Of a stretch of 64,000 nt of DNA, positions 20,637 through 38,554 are shown piece after piece (the first letter of the stretch is position 1; every line of letters starts with the position of its first letter). Where the stretch lies: positions 3,008,868-3,072,867 of the forward strand of contig NW_021167079.1 in assembly GCF_003711515.1 (NCBI RefSeq), written 5' to 3'. The position numbers were made by a program, and so were the translations under genes. Below the pieces are notes generated by a model, which saw nothing but the letters and a program-made list of their open reading frames with translations, did not search any database and had not been told where the DNA came from. The DNA is from Sodiomyces alkalinus F11 (lineage: Eukaryota > Ascomycota > Sordariomycetes > Glomerellales > Plectosphaerellaceae).

Positions 20637-20997
20637 GGGGCCATCGAATGACGGAGACCCTCGAGTCCTGGCATGAATGGCTCGACTCATGGGTGATGCG
20701 GCGACGCGGAATATTATCCATTGTTTCTGTGGACGCACAGGAACGCCATACCGTATGGCTCAACGATAGGTGAGGGGAGGAGGGCAATCACGGAGCGGCA
20801 TATCATCGAGAATCCAGGCAATACACATAAACTTTCCCACACACCGCGTCCTTTTGCACAGATGTGACGGAAAACGATGAAATTGCAGTATAATACAAAG
20901 TGTACACGGACGTATGCCTACACGAGCCAATCGACTCTAATCGACCTCTTCACCCCCCCGATTTCTGTAAGCGGGGCGCACCCTCCAAAGCCACATC
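20637..20997. other. Convergent intergenic region
   Basis: 361 bases between the 3' ends of the CVNH gene and the mL50 gene. Nothing else is seen. Confidence 0.5.
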
Positions 20998-22479
20998 TCA
21001 TGGTCTACCTTTGACCCATGCGGCCTCACGATGAGGCTCAAGATGCTTATGACCCGTAAGAGGCAATCCGCGCTTCTCCAGTTCTTCTCTGATGAGCTTC
21101 CACCGACCAACCTGGATCTCCTTGTCGATGGGCGTGACGCGACGCGAGTAGACGCGCACGTTGGGAAGCTCGAGCAAATCGCCCTTGCGCTCGATGGCCT
21201 CGACCAGCTTCTTGGCAGGCGGGGGGCCAACGAGAATGTTGAGGAACTGGTTGACGGTTTCGACGCGGGCGAGCTTGGCGTCGGGGAGCAGGTGCCCTGT
21301 GAGCTGGAAGGTACGCTTGCGGATCTTGGGGTTTCAAGTTAGCGAAAGAATTGGCCAGGGGAAGAACGAAAGGGAAAGCGGACGAAGAGGAAGCGGAAGA
21401 GAAGACAAGGGTAATAATGGGAGAGGGGACGCCGGGGGGATTTGGGTTGAACATACAGCAAACTTGACCTCGGGATCGGACAGGGCGATATTCTTCCAGA
21501 CCGGATCCCATGAATTGACCAGCTCCTTTGCTTCCTCGGGCGACATGATGGAATGGTGGTATGCGGATCCGTCGGCTGCCTCAGCCTTATCCTTATCCGC
21601 GGCCTCTCCGACAGCGACTTGCTCGGCAGCAACCCCATCCTCGGCGGCAGGCTGTTGTTCTTGTCCCTCTCCGGTACGGGCGGCAGCTTCAGCCGCCTCC
21701 TCGGTGCGAAGCTTCTTCTGCGCCTTCTTGCTCGCGTTCAACCACTTGACAACGAGGTTGGAGTTGCCGCGGAGGGCGACGACGCCGTCCTCGGCGACCT
21801 TCAGGCGGAGGGCCATGGCGCGGTCGAAGGCGGCGCGGTCGGCGGCGGGCCAATCCTCGACGAAGCGCTTCGTCTCGCGCTCCCTCCGCACCGCGAGGCT
21901 TTCCAGGACGGCCTGGCGGAGGAGGGCCTCGAGGACGTGCGGGTCGGTGACGCGCTCGGCCGGGGCCGGGGCGAAGCCGACGTACTCGCTCTCGGGACCC
22001 CAGTGGCCCGGCTGGTCCCACCAGCCTTCGAGGCCGCCTACTTCTTCCAGGCCCTCGGCGCTGAGGGCGGGTTTGTAGCCTACGGCTGCTGCGTCCGGGG
22101 TCGGGGCTCGGGTGCGTCGGTAGGAGGCCCTTATGCGGGAGGGGGGACGACGGGGGTTGGGGGTGGGATTGCTGGGAGGGGGTTGGGGGGCGTGGGATTC
22201 GAGCTCGGCCAGGTCGGCTTCGTAGGCTTCGAGGTCGGAGGTGGGGCGGGCGTCCTCTGGTTCGGCGGTGGTTGTGCCGGTTGTGCCGGTCGTGGTGGTG
22301 GATGTCGGAGTAGATTCAGATTCACCTTTCCAGAGGCGTTGGGAGGGTTGTATGCATTTTGGGGTTGTCGTCGTGATGGTCCGCGTCGTCGTCGTTGGGA
22401 AGGACTGCGGGTGGGCGTGGTTGGGCGCCGAGGCAGCAAGAAGATTCCTCGACTGCCGTAGTCTTAGAGCGCGACGCAT
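20998..22479 (-). CDS. Mitochondrial large-subunit ribosomal protein mL50
   Basis: Exons 21457..22479 and 20998..21324 (intron 132 nt, GTATGT, a GCTAAC branch site and a CCAAG acceptor) encode 449 residues. The N-terminus MRRALRLRQSRNLLAASAP is a typical mitochondrial presequence. A Thr/Pro-rich spacer follows, then helical regions (ERETKRFVEDWPAADRAAFD). The diagnostic C-terminal part reads RKRTFQLTGHLLPDAKLARV, VGPPPAKKLVEAIERKGDLL and YSRRVTPIDKEIQVGRWKLI, as in fungal mL50 (yeast Mrpl13). It would sit in the mitoribosomal large subunit. The splice junction restores EVKFAIRKRTFQLTGH. Distinction from other fungal mitoribosomal proteins is from memory of that motif; the mitochondrial assignment is stronger than the subunit number. 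Confidence 0.8.
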
Positions 22480-22775
22480 GATGGGCGGATTTGTGTGACG
22501 GATTGTCGCGCTCCGTCGGTGGGAGGTTCGGGTGATTGTTGAAGGGGGTAGGGTAGGTGGTCCGGGGAATGAAGAAGCTCCGGGCCAGGATGAACTTTTT
22601 TTGGTTGTCTGGTGTTGTCTCACTGGTTCCACCCCAATGACCAATCAAACGAGCCAGACCAAGTTCAGCCACACATGCGCCACAGCGTATGCACGTACCA
22701 AGTCGGGACCAACGAGGACAGCTGGTGAAGCTACCTTTTAGAGACGATCCTCTTATCGTTGGTAATTGGAATAGA

Positions 22776-23465
22776 ATGCCTGGGTCATCATCAAACAAGA
22801 TGCTTCGAATTTTCTTCTTTGTCCTTTTACTGGCGGCCCTGGTGACCCTAGCATCGGCCTGTACGTTAACCCTCCCCCCGTCTGATCGCCGGTACTTTTG
22901 GTATTTCTTCTTCTAACAAGAGTGAACCTGCGCAGCGACCCCGACATTCTGCAAATGCACCTGCTTCAAAAACAGCACCGTCGTGCCTCTTGACAGCCAA
23001 GCGAAATATCCCTCCTCCTCCTCGTCATCGTCATCATCACCACCATCATCCTTGCATCGCCGCGACCTCTTCTCAGCGCCCATCTTCGCCCCGCTCCCCA
23101 ACTTCCCTTTCCAACCCGACGCAACTACGAACGAGAAGACGCGAACCAGGCGCTCCGAGGGACACCAGATCGCCCGTCGCGGCCCCCCCGCGGACTGCAC
23201 GAAATGCACCAAAGCGTTCTGCCTTGCCCAGAAGCTTCCCATCTGCACCGACGCCACCGAGGAGGACGTCCAGACGTCGTGTTTCCAGCGCGATAGCAGG
23301 AAAGACCGCATCATTGTCTGGGGGTTCATCGTCGTTACTGGCGGCCTGCTCGGTTGGGCTGCTGCCCGGAGGGTCTTCCAGTCGAGAGAGGCACCTCATA
23401 TGGGCGTTTTTAGGTCCTTGCGGGGGTATGCGCCTCTAGGGAGGGGGGGAGCGCAACCAGGCTGA
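22776..23465 (+). CDS. Cys-rich single-pass membrane protein, function unknown
   Basis: Exons 22776..22860 and 22936..23465 encode 204 residues. A signal peptide is obvious (MLRIFFFVLLLAALVTLASA); an in-frame second Met at 22800 may be the true start. The lumenal part has eight cysteines in two clusters, FCKCTCFKNST and ADCTKCTKAFCL followed by ICTD and SCF, separated by a Ser-rich linker. Then comes CFQRDSRKDRIIVWGFIVV, leading into one membrane segment (IIVWGFIVVTGGLLGWAAAR) and a short basic cytosolic tail. Type I topology in the secretory pathway is inferred. I recall similar proteins in other filamentous fungi but no assigned function. It is divergent from the mL50 gene, sharing a 296-bp promoter region. 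Confidence 0.78.
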
Positions 23466-24145
23466 TACGGTTCTTTCTATGATTTGGGACGGCGGCCGTC
23501 ATTGTTTTCTTGTCCCCAGATATGGAGTCGGGCTTGGGCTATATATCCGGCGTTATAGGGTTTTGAATCGAGCTACTTCATGATGTTCGTGATTATTGTT
23601 AGTGACGATGCTGGTTACGAGGTAGATGTTGTCCATAGGTGCGTGTAGGTGTGCCCTATGGTTCCATTATGCATTATGTATCCTTGACATCACATCAAGA
23701 GCAGACGATGGGAAGGGAATCGTGTAAGGTATGTTCAGCAAGCTATCCCGTCTCTAGAACCCGCGGATAGTTCACCTTTCTTCCTCCCGATATATCAACC
23801 CATCGGTTATCCCAGTACCAGAAACCACCATTATCATCGTCTTGATATTATGTGTTTTGTATGCCGCATAGTTTAGCCGAAAGAGGAAAAGGAACTTTTT
23901 AATGTAAACCCCCTTTCAACCAGTTAGAATATGCGACGCTGCAAATGTGTGAATCCCCCCCCTCTTCCGTTTTTGTTGCATCCTCTCATGAATCCATCAA
24001 TCAGTGGCGCGTTTTGTTCAGGCGTCTCGCAAAAACATGACCCGACTTTTCTTGCTCTCACTCTCTTTATTTCTTCCCCCCTTTTGTATTTTCTTTTACT
24101 CCCGTTCTTCTTAGAAACCGTCTTCAAAGCTCATGTTTTCCTGAC
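23466..24145. other. Convergent intergenic region
   Basis: About 680 bases between 3' ends. It contains only AT-rich, T/C-rich sequence that is presumably untranslated regions. Confidence 0.5.
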
Positions 24146-29719
<5,574 letters not shown>

Positions 29720-30699
29720 ATGTTTGCCCAATCAAATATTCCCGATATGGCTCGCAAGAGGTTCCGTGATGACGACGAGGAAGCAATTGTCAATCAGTGC
29801 TGCGGCGTTGCCGAGCATAGGACTGTACGTTTATCCCACTCTCTCCCCGCCAGAACTCAGAACTGAAAAGGTTTCGTCCCGTATGCTGACAGCATCCTAA
29901 TCTCCTTCCACAGAAGCGCCTCTATCTTCCTGTCCGATCCTCCAATCATGCCGACGCCGCCTCGCAGTGGTCGTCATCACCGAACCCCGATACCACCCCC
30001 CGGTGTGATGTGGATATGGCAATGGACGAGAACATCGTGCCGCTACACAGCCCCCAACCAGGTAGAAACGGCCTTTCCCTCGAGCCGAACCTGAACCCGA
30101 ACCCGAACCCGCTCCGGCATAGTCTTGATAATCTCACCGGCCGCTCGCCCACACCCGTCCAGCCCAACTTCGCCCCCCAGGTACGAGACCCGAGTGGCTG
30201 GTCGGATCCTGTGCAGACCATCTCTCACACCAACGGCGTCGTCAACATGGGCCATGTGTCAGACGCTTCTCAAGACCGAGCCGTTCCGAGGACTATGCAA
30301 GGAGAAGACGCCTGGCCCGCTGCCGTCCATCACCGCATCCCCTCCCCCACCTCCGAAGCCGAGTCCTGCCCTGACCGGGCCAGTGCCGCAACTTGGGGTA
30401 CTGGTGACCATGACGTCAGCGCCGGCCATGCCGACCAAGGCGATACTGGTATGATGGAGGCCTCGCTGCTGCACGGCCAGGATTCCCAATTTGGTGTGCC
30501 CACCGAACCCGGGGCAACTTCTGTTCCCGCCACGCCTTCCCCAGGTCGTAGCCGCGGCCACGTCCGGTCCCTCCATACCGTCAATTCATGGACCTGGCAG
30601 CCCGGCATGAAGAGGAGTTTCAGCATGGGCTACCGCGCCGACTGCGAGAAGTGTCGCCTCAAAGTCCCCGGCCACTTCAACCACATCGTCATCTCGTAG
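29720..30699 (+). CDS. Hypothetical protein with conserved Cys-containing C-terminus
   Basis: Exons 29720..29824 and 29914..30699 encode 296 residues. The N-terminus is MFAQSNIPDMARKRFRDDDE followed by INQCCGVAEHRT-like sequence; the basic-acidic KRFRDDDEE could be a nuclear signal. The middle (residues 40-250) is Pro/Ser/Asn-rich and probably disordered, with NPNPNPLRHSL. The C-terminal 30 residues look conserved: KRSFSMGYRADCEKCRLKVP then GHFNHIVIS. The CxxC (CEKC) could bind metal, but a single pair needs a partner; the N-terminal CC is the only other candidate. I recall a similar C-terminus in other filamentous fungi without a function. The intron has GTACGT, a GCTGAC branch site and CACAG. 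Confidence 0.7.
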
Positions 30700-31796
30700 G
30701 ATGCTGGTGATGGCGATGCTCCTATGGTGCCGACGGCCGACCAACCTCTGCTGCGAAGGTCAGCCGGGACTTGCCTGCCCGTTCGACGGCGAAGGTGGCT
30801 TTACCCGGCTGCGGGGTGCTACAGCGGGATCAGCTGACGGACACGCAACTACGTGCGCATCGTAAAGACTCCGCCGAAGACAGCAAGTCTTTCGAGAGAT
30901 ATTTGAGCAAGCAGAAAATCATGGAAGGCGACCTCACAGAAGGCAGAGTTGTTGTTATGACGGGTGCTGACGGGGTCGCCCGTTGTATGATCAGGCTGAC
31001 AGATGGTCTCCAGTTCAGCTCTGCGGTTTTCTCTTCCTCTCCTCTTTTGCTGTCCATGTCCATTTCTTTCTTTTCCTTGTTCCTTTTCCTTTTTTTTTTG
31101 TTCTGATTCCCTCGTTCCCAGGCTTCACAGACATGGCGTTTACACGGCACGGAGGGTATTTTTCGTTGCAGGGGGGGCGTACAGGCATATCGTTTATTTA
31201 CACACAGCGACATCCAAAGCTTTGACCAAGAGATGCATTGCATCCTAACATGCAAGCGTTGGACAGCAACAGACAGCGTTGCTTCGAATATTTCTAGTCC
31301 TGGTGAGGACTGTTGCAACTTGAATTCATATCGGCCGCAGCTGGTATTGGCGTTTGTTTTGGTCTGGTATTTGGACGGCATGCATTGCCTACCCAGGTTG
31401 GTAGGGTTAGATACCACTTTCTCATAAAGACAGCTAAAGCATTTTTCTTTTCCTTTTTTCCCTCGCGCCTTGTCTTCTTCTACTCACTGACATGGAGACA
31501 TCCCGTTGGAATCGTAGCCATATTTGCTCTTAAGACAAGGTGATACTTTTTTGCATTTGGGTAGAATCTGCCGAAAAACGCCGTCTAATGCTAGTAGGCA
31601 TGTACCCTGTATACAGAAAAATAAGGTATCAAGGGAACACATGCAGCCAGTCCACAACTATTGTACACTTTTGTTGCTTTTCGAAGCCTTTCCTATTATC
31701 ATCATCGTCCACAGTTTCCTCCTCGCGGGTAGCGGTCACCTTGTGGGTGACCTCTGACAGCACGGGATAGGCTCCCATGTGCAAGCCATCGTCACA
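30700..31796. other. Convergent intergenic region
   Basis: About 1.1 kb between 3' ends. A T-rich tract at 31040-31105 and some short frames are seen, but no gene is supported. Confidence 0.45.
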
Positions 31797-32836
31797 CTAC
31801 CACCATCCCTTTTTCTTGGTCTCTCCCGTTGCCTCCACACCAATGCGGTCCAGAGGGCCGCCATGCTGCTGCCTTTCCTTCTCCTTTTCAAACGCCGCGG
31901 CCGCGGCATCCTTCAGCGGCGTTTGCTGAGCTGTTGTCGCCGCCGCATTGGTGGAAGAAGAAGAAGAAGATGATGAGCTGGGGCCGAAGGGCCACCAGCT
32001 ACGGCTCTGCTTGCCCTCCGCTCCCGTTTCGGCATTGGTAGTAGTAGCCGCTGCGACGACCTGGCCTTCGGATAACGATGGTGTGCCGGACTCGGAGGTG
32101 CTCGAAGTGGAAGGAGAGGATGACGACGAGGACGAGGACGAAGACGACGACTTGTATTTGGACGCAGGCGCCAGCAGGGGCGGGAGCTTGGTGCCCTGTT
32201 CGGCGGCGCGGGCGGTCGCTTCCTCGACGAGATGGATCTGGTCTTCGGTGGCGGTGCCGTTGATGAAGGCCAGGCGGGCGGAGGCGAGCTCGTCGGCTTC
32301 GATGCGTTTCTGGGCTTCGAGGAACTCGCCCCGTCTTTGGCGGTTGTAGGTTACCATGTCGTAGACTGAGTAGATGGAGACGAGGCCGGCGATGGCTGTT
32401 TGCAGTGAGGGTCATCATGGTTAGTTCCGCAGCGCTGGTTCGCTCTTGAGTGGGATGCGATATGGGGGAGGTGATGAGGGCATCGGAACATACCGGTGAA
32501 GCCGAGGAGGCCGGCAATGGTGAAGCGGTGCGCATAGTCGAAGAACCGTCGTCCTGTGCCGATTGCCTTGTCCACGCCCGAGACTTGGGCTTTGCGGGCA
32601 GCCTCGTGGGCGGCGCGGAGCCGACGGACGCGTTCCTCGGGGGTCTCGCCTCCGCGGATCGAGGCCGGCTTTGCTGTTGGGGGTCGTGAGTTGGATGCTC
32701 CTGATTGTGACGAGCGAGTTGAGGAAACTGGTGAAGGAGAAACTGGGCTCTTCGAGGAGGCGTGGGGTGTGGTGGATGTGAATCGCGTCGCCTCCGTTGC
32801 GCTTCGAAACGTACGACGCGCTGCCATTGGGGGCAT
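31797..32836 (-). CDS. Cox14-family cytochrome c oxidase assembly protein (putative)
   Basis: Exons 32494..32836 and 31797..32395 encode 313 residues. The N-terminus (MAARRTFRSATEATRFTSTT) is a mitochondrial presequence in type. The core is RFFDYAHRFTIAGLLGFTA then IAGLVSIYSVYDMVTYNRQR, one membrane segment followed by a charged helix (EFLEAQKRIEADELASARLA) and NGTATEDQIHLVEEA. This arrangement is that of the fungal Cox14-like cytochrome oxidase assembly family, which acts at the mitochondrial inner membrane in Cox1 maturation. Compared with yeast Cox14 (about 70 residues) it is much longer, because of Ser-rich linkers (two runs of 9-12 Ser) and a basic tail ending KKKGWW. The assignment is by motif memory. 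Confidence 0.7.
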
Positions 32837-34382
32837 CTTGGCTCTTGAATCTTTTCTTTGGCACCGAGTTGGCTATGGGAGGGAGAGAGGCTTGGTATAC
32901 ACGTGGTGGGAGGTGGGATACGGGAGGTCGAGCGTTCTATCAGAGTGCGATGAGTTCGAGGATGCAGATCGGATCATTTCGCGTGGTAGATTTTTTGGGA
33001 CGGGTTCCATTGGTGGGTCGGACGTCGCGGAGCGGGTCACGGCCTGGTTCCAAGTGACTTCAGCTGGATTGCCAGCTTCATCGACCGTCTGGATTTTAAG
33101 GTAGAGATTTGGAATTATCTATGGCAAGCTGCTAAGCTCGTTTACGATATAGAGACAAATCCATTCCGAATGAGACGATGAGTCTGTTTCACGTTACGAC
33201 TACTGTTATGTCTTTCAAGTTGATGATTTCAAAGGTCAGCGCTAATTACATTTTTACTTGGGCGTCTCATGTCCTGTGTCTTGCAGGAGACACGTTGACG
33301 CTGTTCAATGAGCGGAGCGACTAGAAAAGCCTTCTGGGATACGGAGGGAGTCCTCAAGGCATTACCGATATGTTGTGGACGCGAGGTGGAACGTGGAATG
33401 AATACCTAGCTTAAAAAATATTACGACTGATAATGGAAAAATTGCCTTGGATGATGGCAGACGGGAAGTATCTTACGGAACTATTCGCATTTATGGCGTT
33501 GCGATGTTCAAGAAGTAACTACTCTACGCAAGGCTACTTTTAGGCCCCGTTCGACAACTTCAACAACTTGTGGACGATTTTCCAGTTTTTGGTGCAAGTG
33601 ACAGGCAGACGGATGCACAAAAAAAGCAGTAACACTGAAATTATGATAGAAAAGGGGTCCTTGTGCCATGGGAGGGTCATGAGTTGGGCTTGTTGAAGAA
33701 GAGATTGTATCCCCGTTATGTAAGATCTGCGTAAGATATGACGAGGGTGGGATAACGAGGACTGAAAGTGTTTTACGATACTGCAACGTCGCAACCGTTG
33801 ACACCATCTTCTTCATGACTACGCTGCTCAAGGCGCCATCATAATGAAAATGAAGCTCTCGCGAGTCGAAAATCAAAAATTGCGCCCGCGATGGCCCCGA
33901 AGGACAATCGAAAGAGGCTAACTCCGCGATGTGCAATGCAGGTTCTCCTCTTTACTCCAGAGCATGCTTGAGCGCCCTGGAATCGAACAAGGTAAGTATG
34001 AAGAAGAGAAAAGAGGAAAAGTCCAAATTGCTGGGGAGGTGCTCTCTATTTTATACTACTAAGGTGTGGGTCCCCCAAGGGGACACAATCAGCTATTGGT
34101 ACGTACCTCATTTTTTTGGCGTGACATTTTGGCCTCGTTCTGTCATAAGGTCATGTGACCTTACCGAACACAAACCTGCCCTGCCCACAAACATTTTATC
34201 ACGGGCCCCACCCCACGGCTTGCCTTCAAATCGCCAATCGGTACGTACCGGACGATTGAGGGTTTGTGCCCTGGAAAACTTCCCTTGGTCTTGCCCAAGT
34301 GCATCTCCGACTTGCAAACTTCACTCGACAGCCCAGCACCCCAGATACCCGGACAAGAGCCTCTTGGTCGCAAACAGTCACA
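32837..34382. other. Divergent intergenic region
   Basis: About 1.5 kb between the Cox14-like gene and eL13, holding both promoters. Short frames are present, but none looks like protein. Confidence 0.45.
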
Positions 34383-35443
34383 ATGGTATGTCAAATTACT
34401 GTCGTTCCAGTGCTCTGTATGACCCGTACTGACTCTACTGTTTCCTCCAGGCGATCAAGCACAATCAGCAAATCCCCAACAACCGTGAGCCACAACTTCC
34501 CCCCTCCTCTGCCTTCGAACGAATTATACAACGTGGCGACGAAGGCGACGAAAGCGACGATAGGCACCGCCGTGCGACCATAAACAGACAACTGACTGCG
34601 TCTTGGTAGACTTCCGCAAGGATTGGCAACGCCGGGTCCGAACCCACTTCGACCAGGTACGAGCGATTCGGGATGATCTTTGATGGGACAAGGGAGAGTT
34701 CTGATGCATATGGAGTCTAGGCCGGCAAGAAGCTTCGTCGCCGCAATGCCCGCCAGGCTAAGGCTGCTGCGGTCGCTCCCCGTCCCGTCGACAGGCTCCG
34801 CCCCGTTGTCCGGTGCCCTACCATCAGGTACAACCGGAAACTGCGCGCCGGCCGTGGTTTCTCTCTGGCCGAACTGAAGGTACGATGCCGATTTTGACTT
34901 GTAGCGGGAATGAAGGAAAACTTCAGGATTCACACTCCCAGCCGTTTTTCTTTTCCAACTCTGCGTCATACATGGACACTTCATTAGGGCTCAAACAAAA
35001 CATCCCAACCGGATGACGCTCACCATGCTAATGCGCCTTCACAGGAGGCCGGTATCCCCCGCCGCTTCGCCCAGACCATTGGCATTGCCGTCGATGGCCG
35101 CCGCCAGAACCTCTCCGAGGAGGGCCTCGCCGCCAACGTGGCCCGGCTGAAGGCCTACCAGGAGCGCCTGATCCTGTTCCCCCGCAAGGCCGGCAAGCCC
35201 AAGAACGGCGACTCCCCCGCCGATCTCACCCAGACCGCCACCGTCTCCAGCATCGCCAAGGCCCTCCCCATCGAAGCCCTCGCGGCCGGCTTCTCCGAGA
35301 TCAGCAAGAGCGACCTCCCCGCACCCATCGAGGGCGGTGCCTACCGCGCTCTCCGCGTGGCCCGCAGCGACAAGCGCAACGCCGGCAAGCGGGAGAAGCG
35401 GGCCAAGGACAAGGCCGAGGCCGAGGCTGCTGCCAAGAAATAA
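34383..35443 (+). CDS. RPL13: 60S ribosomal protein eL13
   Basis: Five exons (34383..34385, 34451..34484, 34610..34656, 34721..34879, 35045..35443) join to 213 residues. The protein reads [59 protein letters not shown] and [20 protein letters not shown], all hallmarks of eL13, an rRNA-binding protein of the cytosolic large subunit. The C-terminus is the usual Lys/Glu/Ala-rich tail. Exon 1 is just the ATG, immediately followed by a GTATGT donor, so initiation depends on splicing of a codon-only exon. Several small introns near the 5' end are common in fungal ribosomal protein genes. The third exon base use (CGC, AAG, GCC) shows strong codon bias, as expected for high expression. Confidence 0.95.
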
Positions 35444-36049
35444 AGCAACCGCGCATACAGCTGCTCCTCCCCTTTTTCACAAGGAGTTGGTTTTGTGTTG
35501 TGCGTTTTTGCTCGTTTCCTTGGTTCGTCCGTTTTGGTCGTTCGGGCTGGGCTGGGGTGGGGGCTGGGTTAGCATTGGTATCGGTTTCTTTTGACGCACA
35601 AAACAACAACGCTGCACAACGGCTCTGGCTGCTTTTAGGAATGTTTGTTGGAGGTTGTGGGAAACGATGAGAAACGCACGGGAGTCTCTTCCTTCATCCC
35701 TTTTTTTTTTCCTTGACCTGGCGTGTGGGGGGTAAAAAAACATTTTATTAAAACCTCCCATGGTAGAGACAACGCGAAGGCATGAGGAACAGGTTCGTAA
35801 GGACTGGTACGAAGAGGAGAGCAAAGAACAAAAAGAAAGCGCTAGATGCCGCAGCTGCATTCGTCGTTCGGCTGGCGTATGTATTTTCAGATGAGTGCAA
35901 TGGGAAAGGCATCGTCTGAATGACAACATGACACGACCATTGAATGATTTCGCGTGACAGTCTGCGCTGGAAAAGTGGACAAGAAAGTTTTTATTGTTGA
36001 GAAATTAATGGTCTGCTTCTTAGACATTGCTGTTGTTGACCTTCTAGGA
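35444..36049. other. Convergent intergenic region
   Basis: About 600 bases of T-rich 3' flanking sequence between eL13 and the Rap1GDS-like gene. No gene is seen. Confidence 0.5.
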
Positions 36050-38554
36050 CTAGATCCCTCCCCTCTCACCAACAACCAATTCTTCCCCTTGCTTCAAGGT
36101 TTCGTCGAGCTTCGCTTTCCAACCAGCAGGCAACGCGTCCCCTCCGATTCGCATCAGTTCGGAAACAAGCACGAGGGCATTCTCCCGATCTGCACGGGTA
36201 ACATCCCCTCCGTCCTTCTTGCGCTGCTGCTGCGCGGGAAGTCCTTCAGCCGACGACGACGCGTCAATAGTCACGGTCCCCTCCGCAGGGAAAAGAGACG
36301 ACGATGCTTCCCCCGTCCTGTCGTCAGCAGTAGACGCGACGTGGTCCTGGCGCCCCCTCACGCGGTTGCGCAGTGCGTCCCACGCGCCTTCCGAGCTCTT
36401 GAGGAGACGGGTCACGGCGGCGGCTCCGTCGAGGGACCGCGCCATGAGCGCCATGACGAACCAGGCTTCGCTCCGCAGCGCGGGGAACTTGTCCTGGGTG
36501 ACTAGGAAGGCGAGGATCGGGAGTAGGCTTTCGTTGGCGTATCGGGCGTAGAAGTCTGCGCGGAGAGACGATGGCAGCGGTTCGGCGTCGTCGGCGTCGT
36601 CGTCGTCGTTGTCGTTGTTGTTGTTGTTGTCGCTCTGTTGGTCCCCCGTCGGCGTTGTGTGGAGTGCTTTCAGGATGGCGAGGAGGGCGCGGGCGGCTTC
36701 GGTCCTGGTGTGGGCTGCGGAGGTTGGGTCTGCCTTTGTGAAGAGGTCGAGGAGGCGGTGGAGGGGGGTTTCGTCTTCGCCTTTCGTTCCTTGATCGGCT
36801 GTTGGTGGGAGGGGTTTGGGGTTTGGGTCCGGGGTACGGCTGATGAAGAGGCGGACATTGGGTGGGGATGATGTTAGGAGCAGACGGGCGAGTGAGGCGG
36901 AGGCGAATTGGAGTTGTGGGATTTGGAGGGAGGTATTAGGGTCGAGGGACCAGAGGGAGGGGAGAAGTTGAGGGGAAAGCAGGGAGGAGAGAAGAGGTTT
37001 GGTGGCGGGTGGGATGGCAAGGTTTTTGAGCAGGGATAAGGAGGAGTGCAGAAGAAGAGGGTCGGGGGGAGGTTGAGGGAGGCTTTGGAGTTGAGATGCG
37101 ACTATGGCAATGACGGGGAGGTGGGTGGCGTGGGTCTGGACGAGGGCGATGGAGGTCTCATCGGAGCGAGCTAGGTTGCCGATGCAAAGGCATGCGGCGG
37201 CTTGGAGAGAGGGGTGGGAGGACGGGTCGAGCCAGGAGGTGAGGGTTTCGAAGACGGGGCTGCCGAGAGGGTGGGTGGAGGTGAAAGAGGGCAAGTAACA
37301 GATGTCGGCGAGGAGTTGCATGAAGGTCGAACCGGCCTGTCGGAACTGGGAGCCGAGGTCATTTTTGGCGTCGTCTCCTTGGGCGACGGCGGCAGCAGCA
37401 GAGTCGAGGAGGGTTGTGAAACGTTGGAAGGCGGAGAGGATGGTTGGGACGCCGCCGGACGCGACGAAGGTAGATTGAAGGTTCTCGAATGAGAGGTAGG
37501 ATAGGGCGACGGAGATGAGGAGGACAGTATCGGCAGGATCATCGACGACGGACGAATCGACGGCCAGATTGAGGAGGACGGAAGGGGTTTGCGGGCTGGC
37601 AACCATAGGCTCGGGCTCTGATGCAGAACACGAGGTTAGATGAGCGAGGGGAGGAACAGACAAGGGAGGAGAAAAGAAAAAGGGGGGGGGGGGGGGCCGA
37701 GGGTTAGGATGAGGCACAGAAACGCACGCTGTGCAACGAGGAGCTCGAGAATGGTGCCAATGGTGCTAATGAGAGAATAGCAACCGATGAGGCGAGGGCT
37801 GGACAGGAGGTCGACCAGATGAGGGCTCAGGCCGGCTTGCGAGGCGGCCAACTGGGCGGGCTCATAGTCGACGATGATGTTGTGGAGGACCTGGACGACG
37901 AAGGGGAGGACTACATCGTCGGCAAGCTGGGTCACGAGGGATGGAAGACGGCCAGATTCCACAACACGGGCGCGATTTTCATCTAACCAAGGTGAGAAAT
38001 GGACCTTGGATGTGGACGAAGGGCTTGGGGGTTGAATCTATGAGGACCACGAACCAGTGTCGGCGCACGCGTTCCCCACGACACGGAGGGCATGAAGTTT
38101 GAGCGGATGATGAACGGGGTTGAGAGAGAGCATGTCGAGAAAGAAGTTTAAGACGCCGGCATCTCCCAGGGGCAGCCTCCATGAGACTTGATGATGCCAA
38201 GCGGTCAGTTAATTAGTGTTCACCATTGGCACAGAAACTTCTATTTATGTAAGGTAGGTAGGAGAAGGGTAGGGACAAACCGTTACGACTGGCATCACCA
38301 AGCTTCTGTGCGAGGACATCGACATCGTCTGAACCAGTAAACCAGAGCTGTTGCAGTGTGTAGAGGACATCGCCTAGTCGTTGTGTGGCGTCGATCCGGT
38401 CCAGGGGGACATGCTGAAGGAGGAGGCCGCTCTTCTCGATAGACAGGATCTTGCCAGTGATGCCGGCCGGACCAGGAACGCTGGCGTGGGCGGCCGGCGC
38501 GACAGCCTCGCACCCAGGCGCCGGGTCAGGATGGGAAGTCGAGGATGGGTCCAT
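36050..38554 (-). CDS. Rap1GDS1/SmgGDS-like armadillo-repeat protein
   Basis: Four exons (38281..38554, 38055..38186, 37728..37982, 36050..37617) join in phase to 742 residues. The sequence is a run of alpha-helical armadillo-type repeats: SWRLPLGDAGVLNFFLDMLS, HHPLKLHALRVVGNACADTD, RARVVESGRLPSLVTQLADD, LPFVVQVLHNIIVDYEPAQL, SLQAAACLCIGNLARSDETS. SmgGDS proteins act as chaperone-like exchange factors for prenylated small GTPases (Rap1, Rho) in the cytosol. The fungal homologue is usually annotated only as a GTP-binding-protein regulator, and the target GTPase here is unknown. An Asn/Asp/Ala triplet repeat (36590-36640) makes a variable loop near residue 370. Intron 3 contains 15 consecutive G on the plus strand (C in sense). 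Confidence 0.85.
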
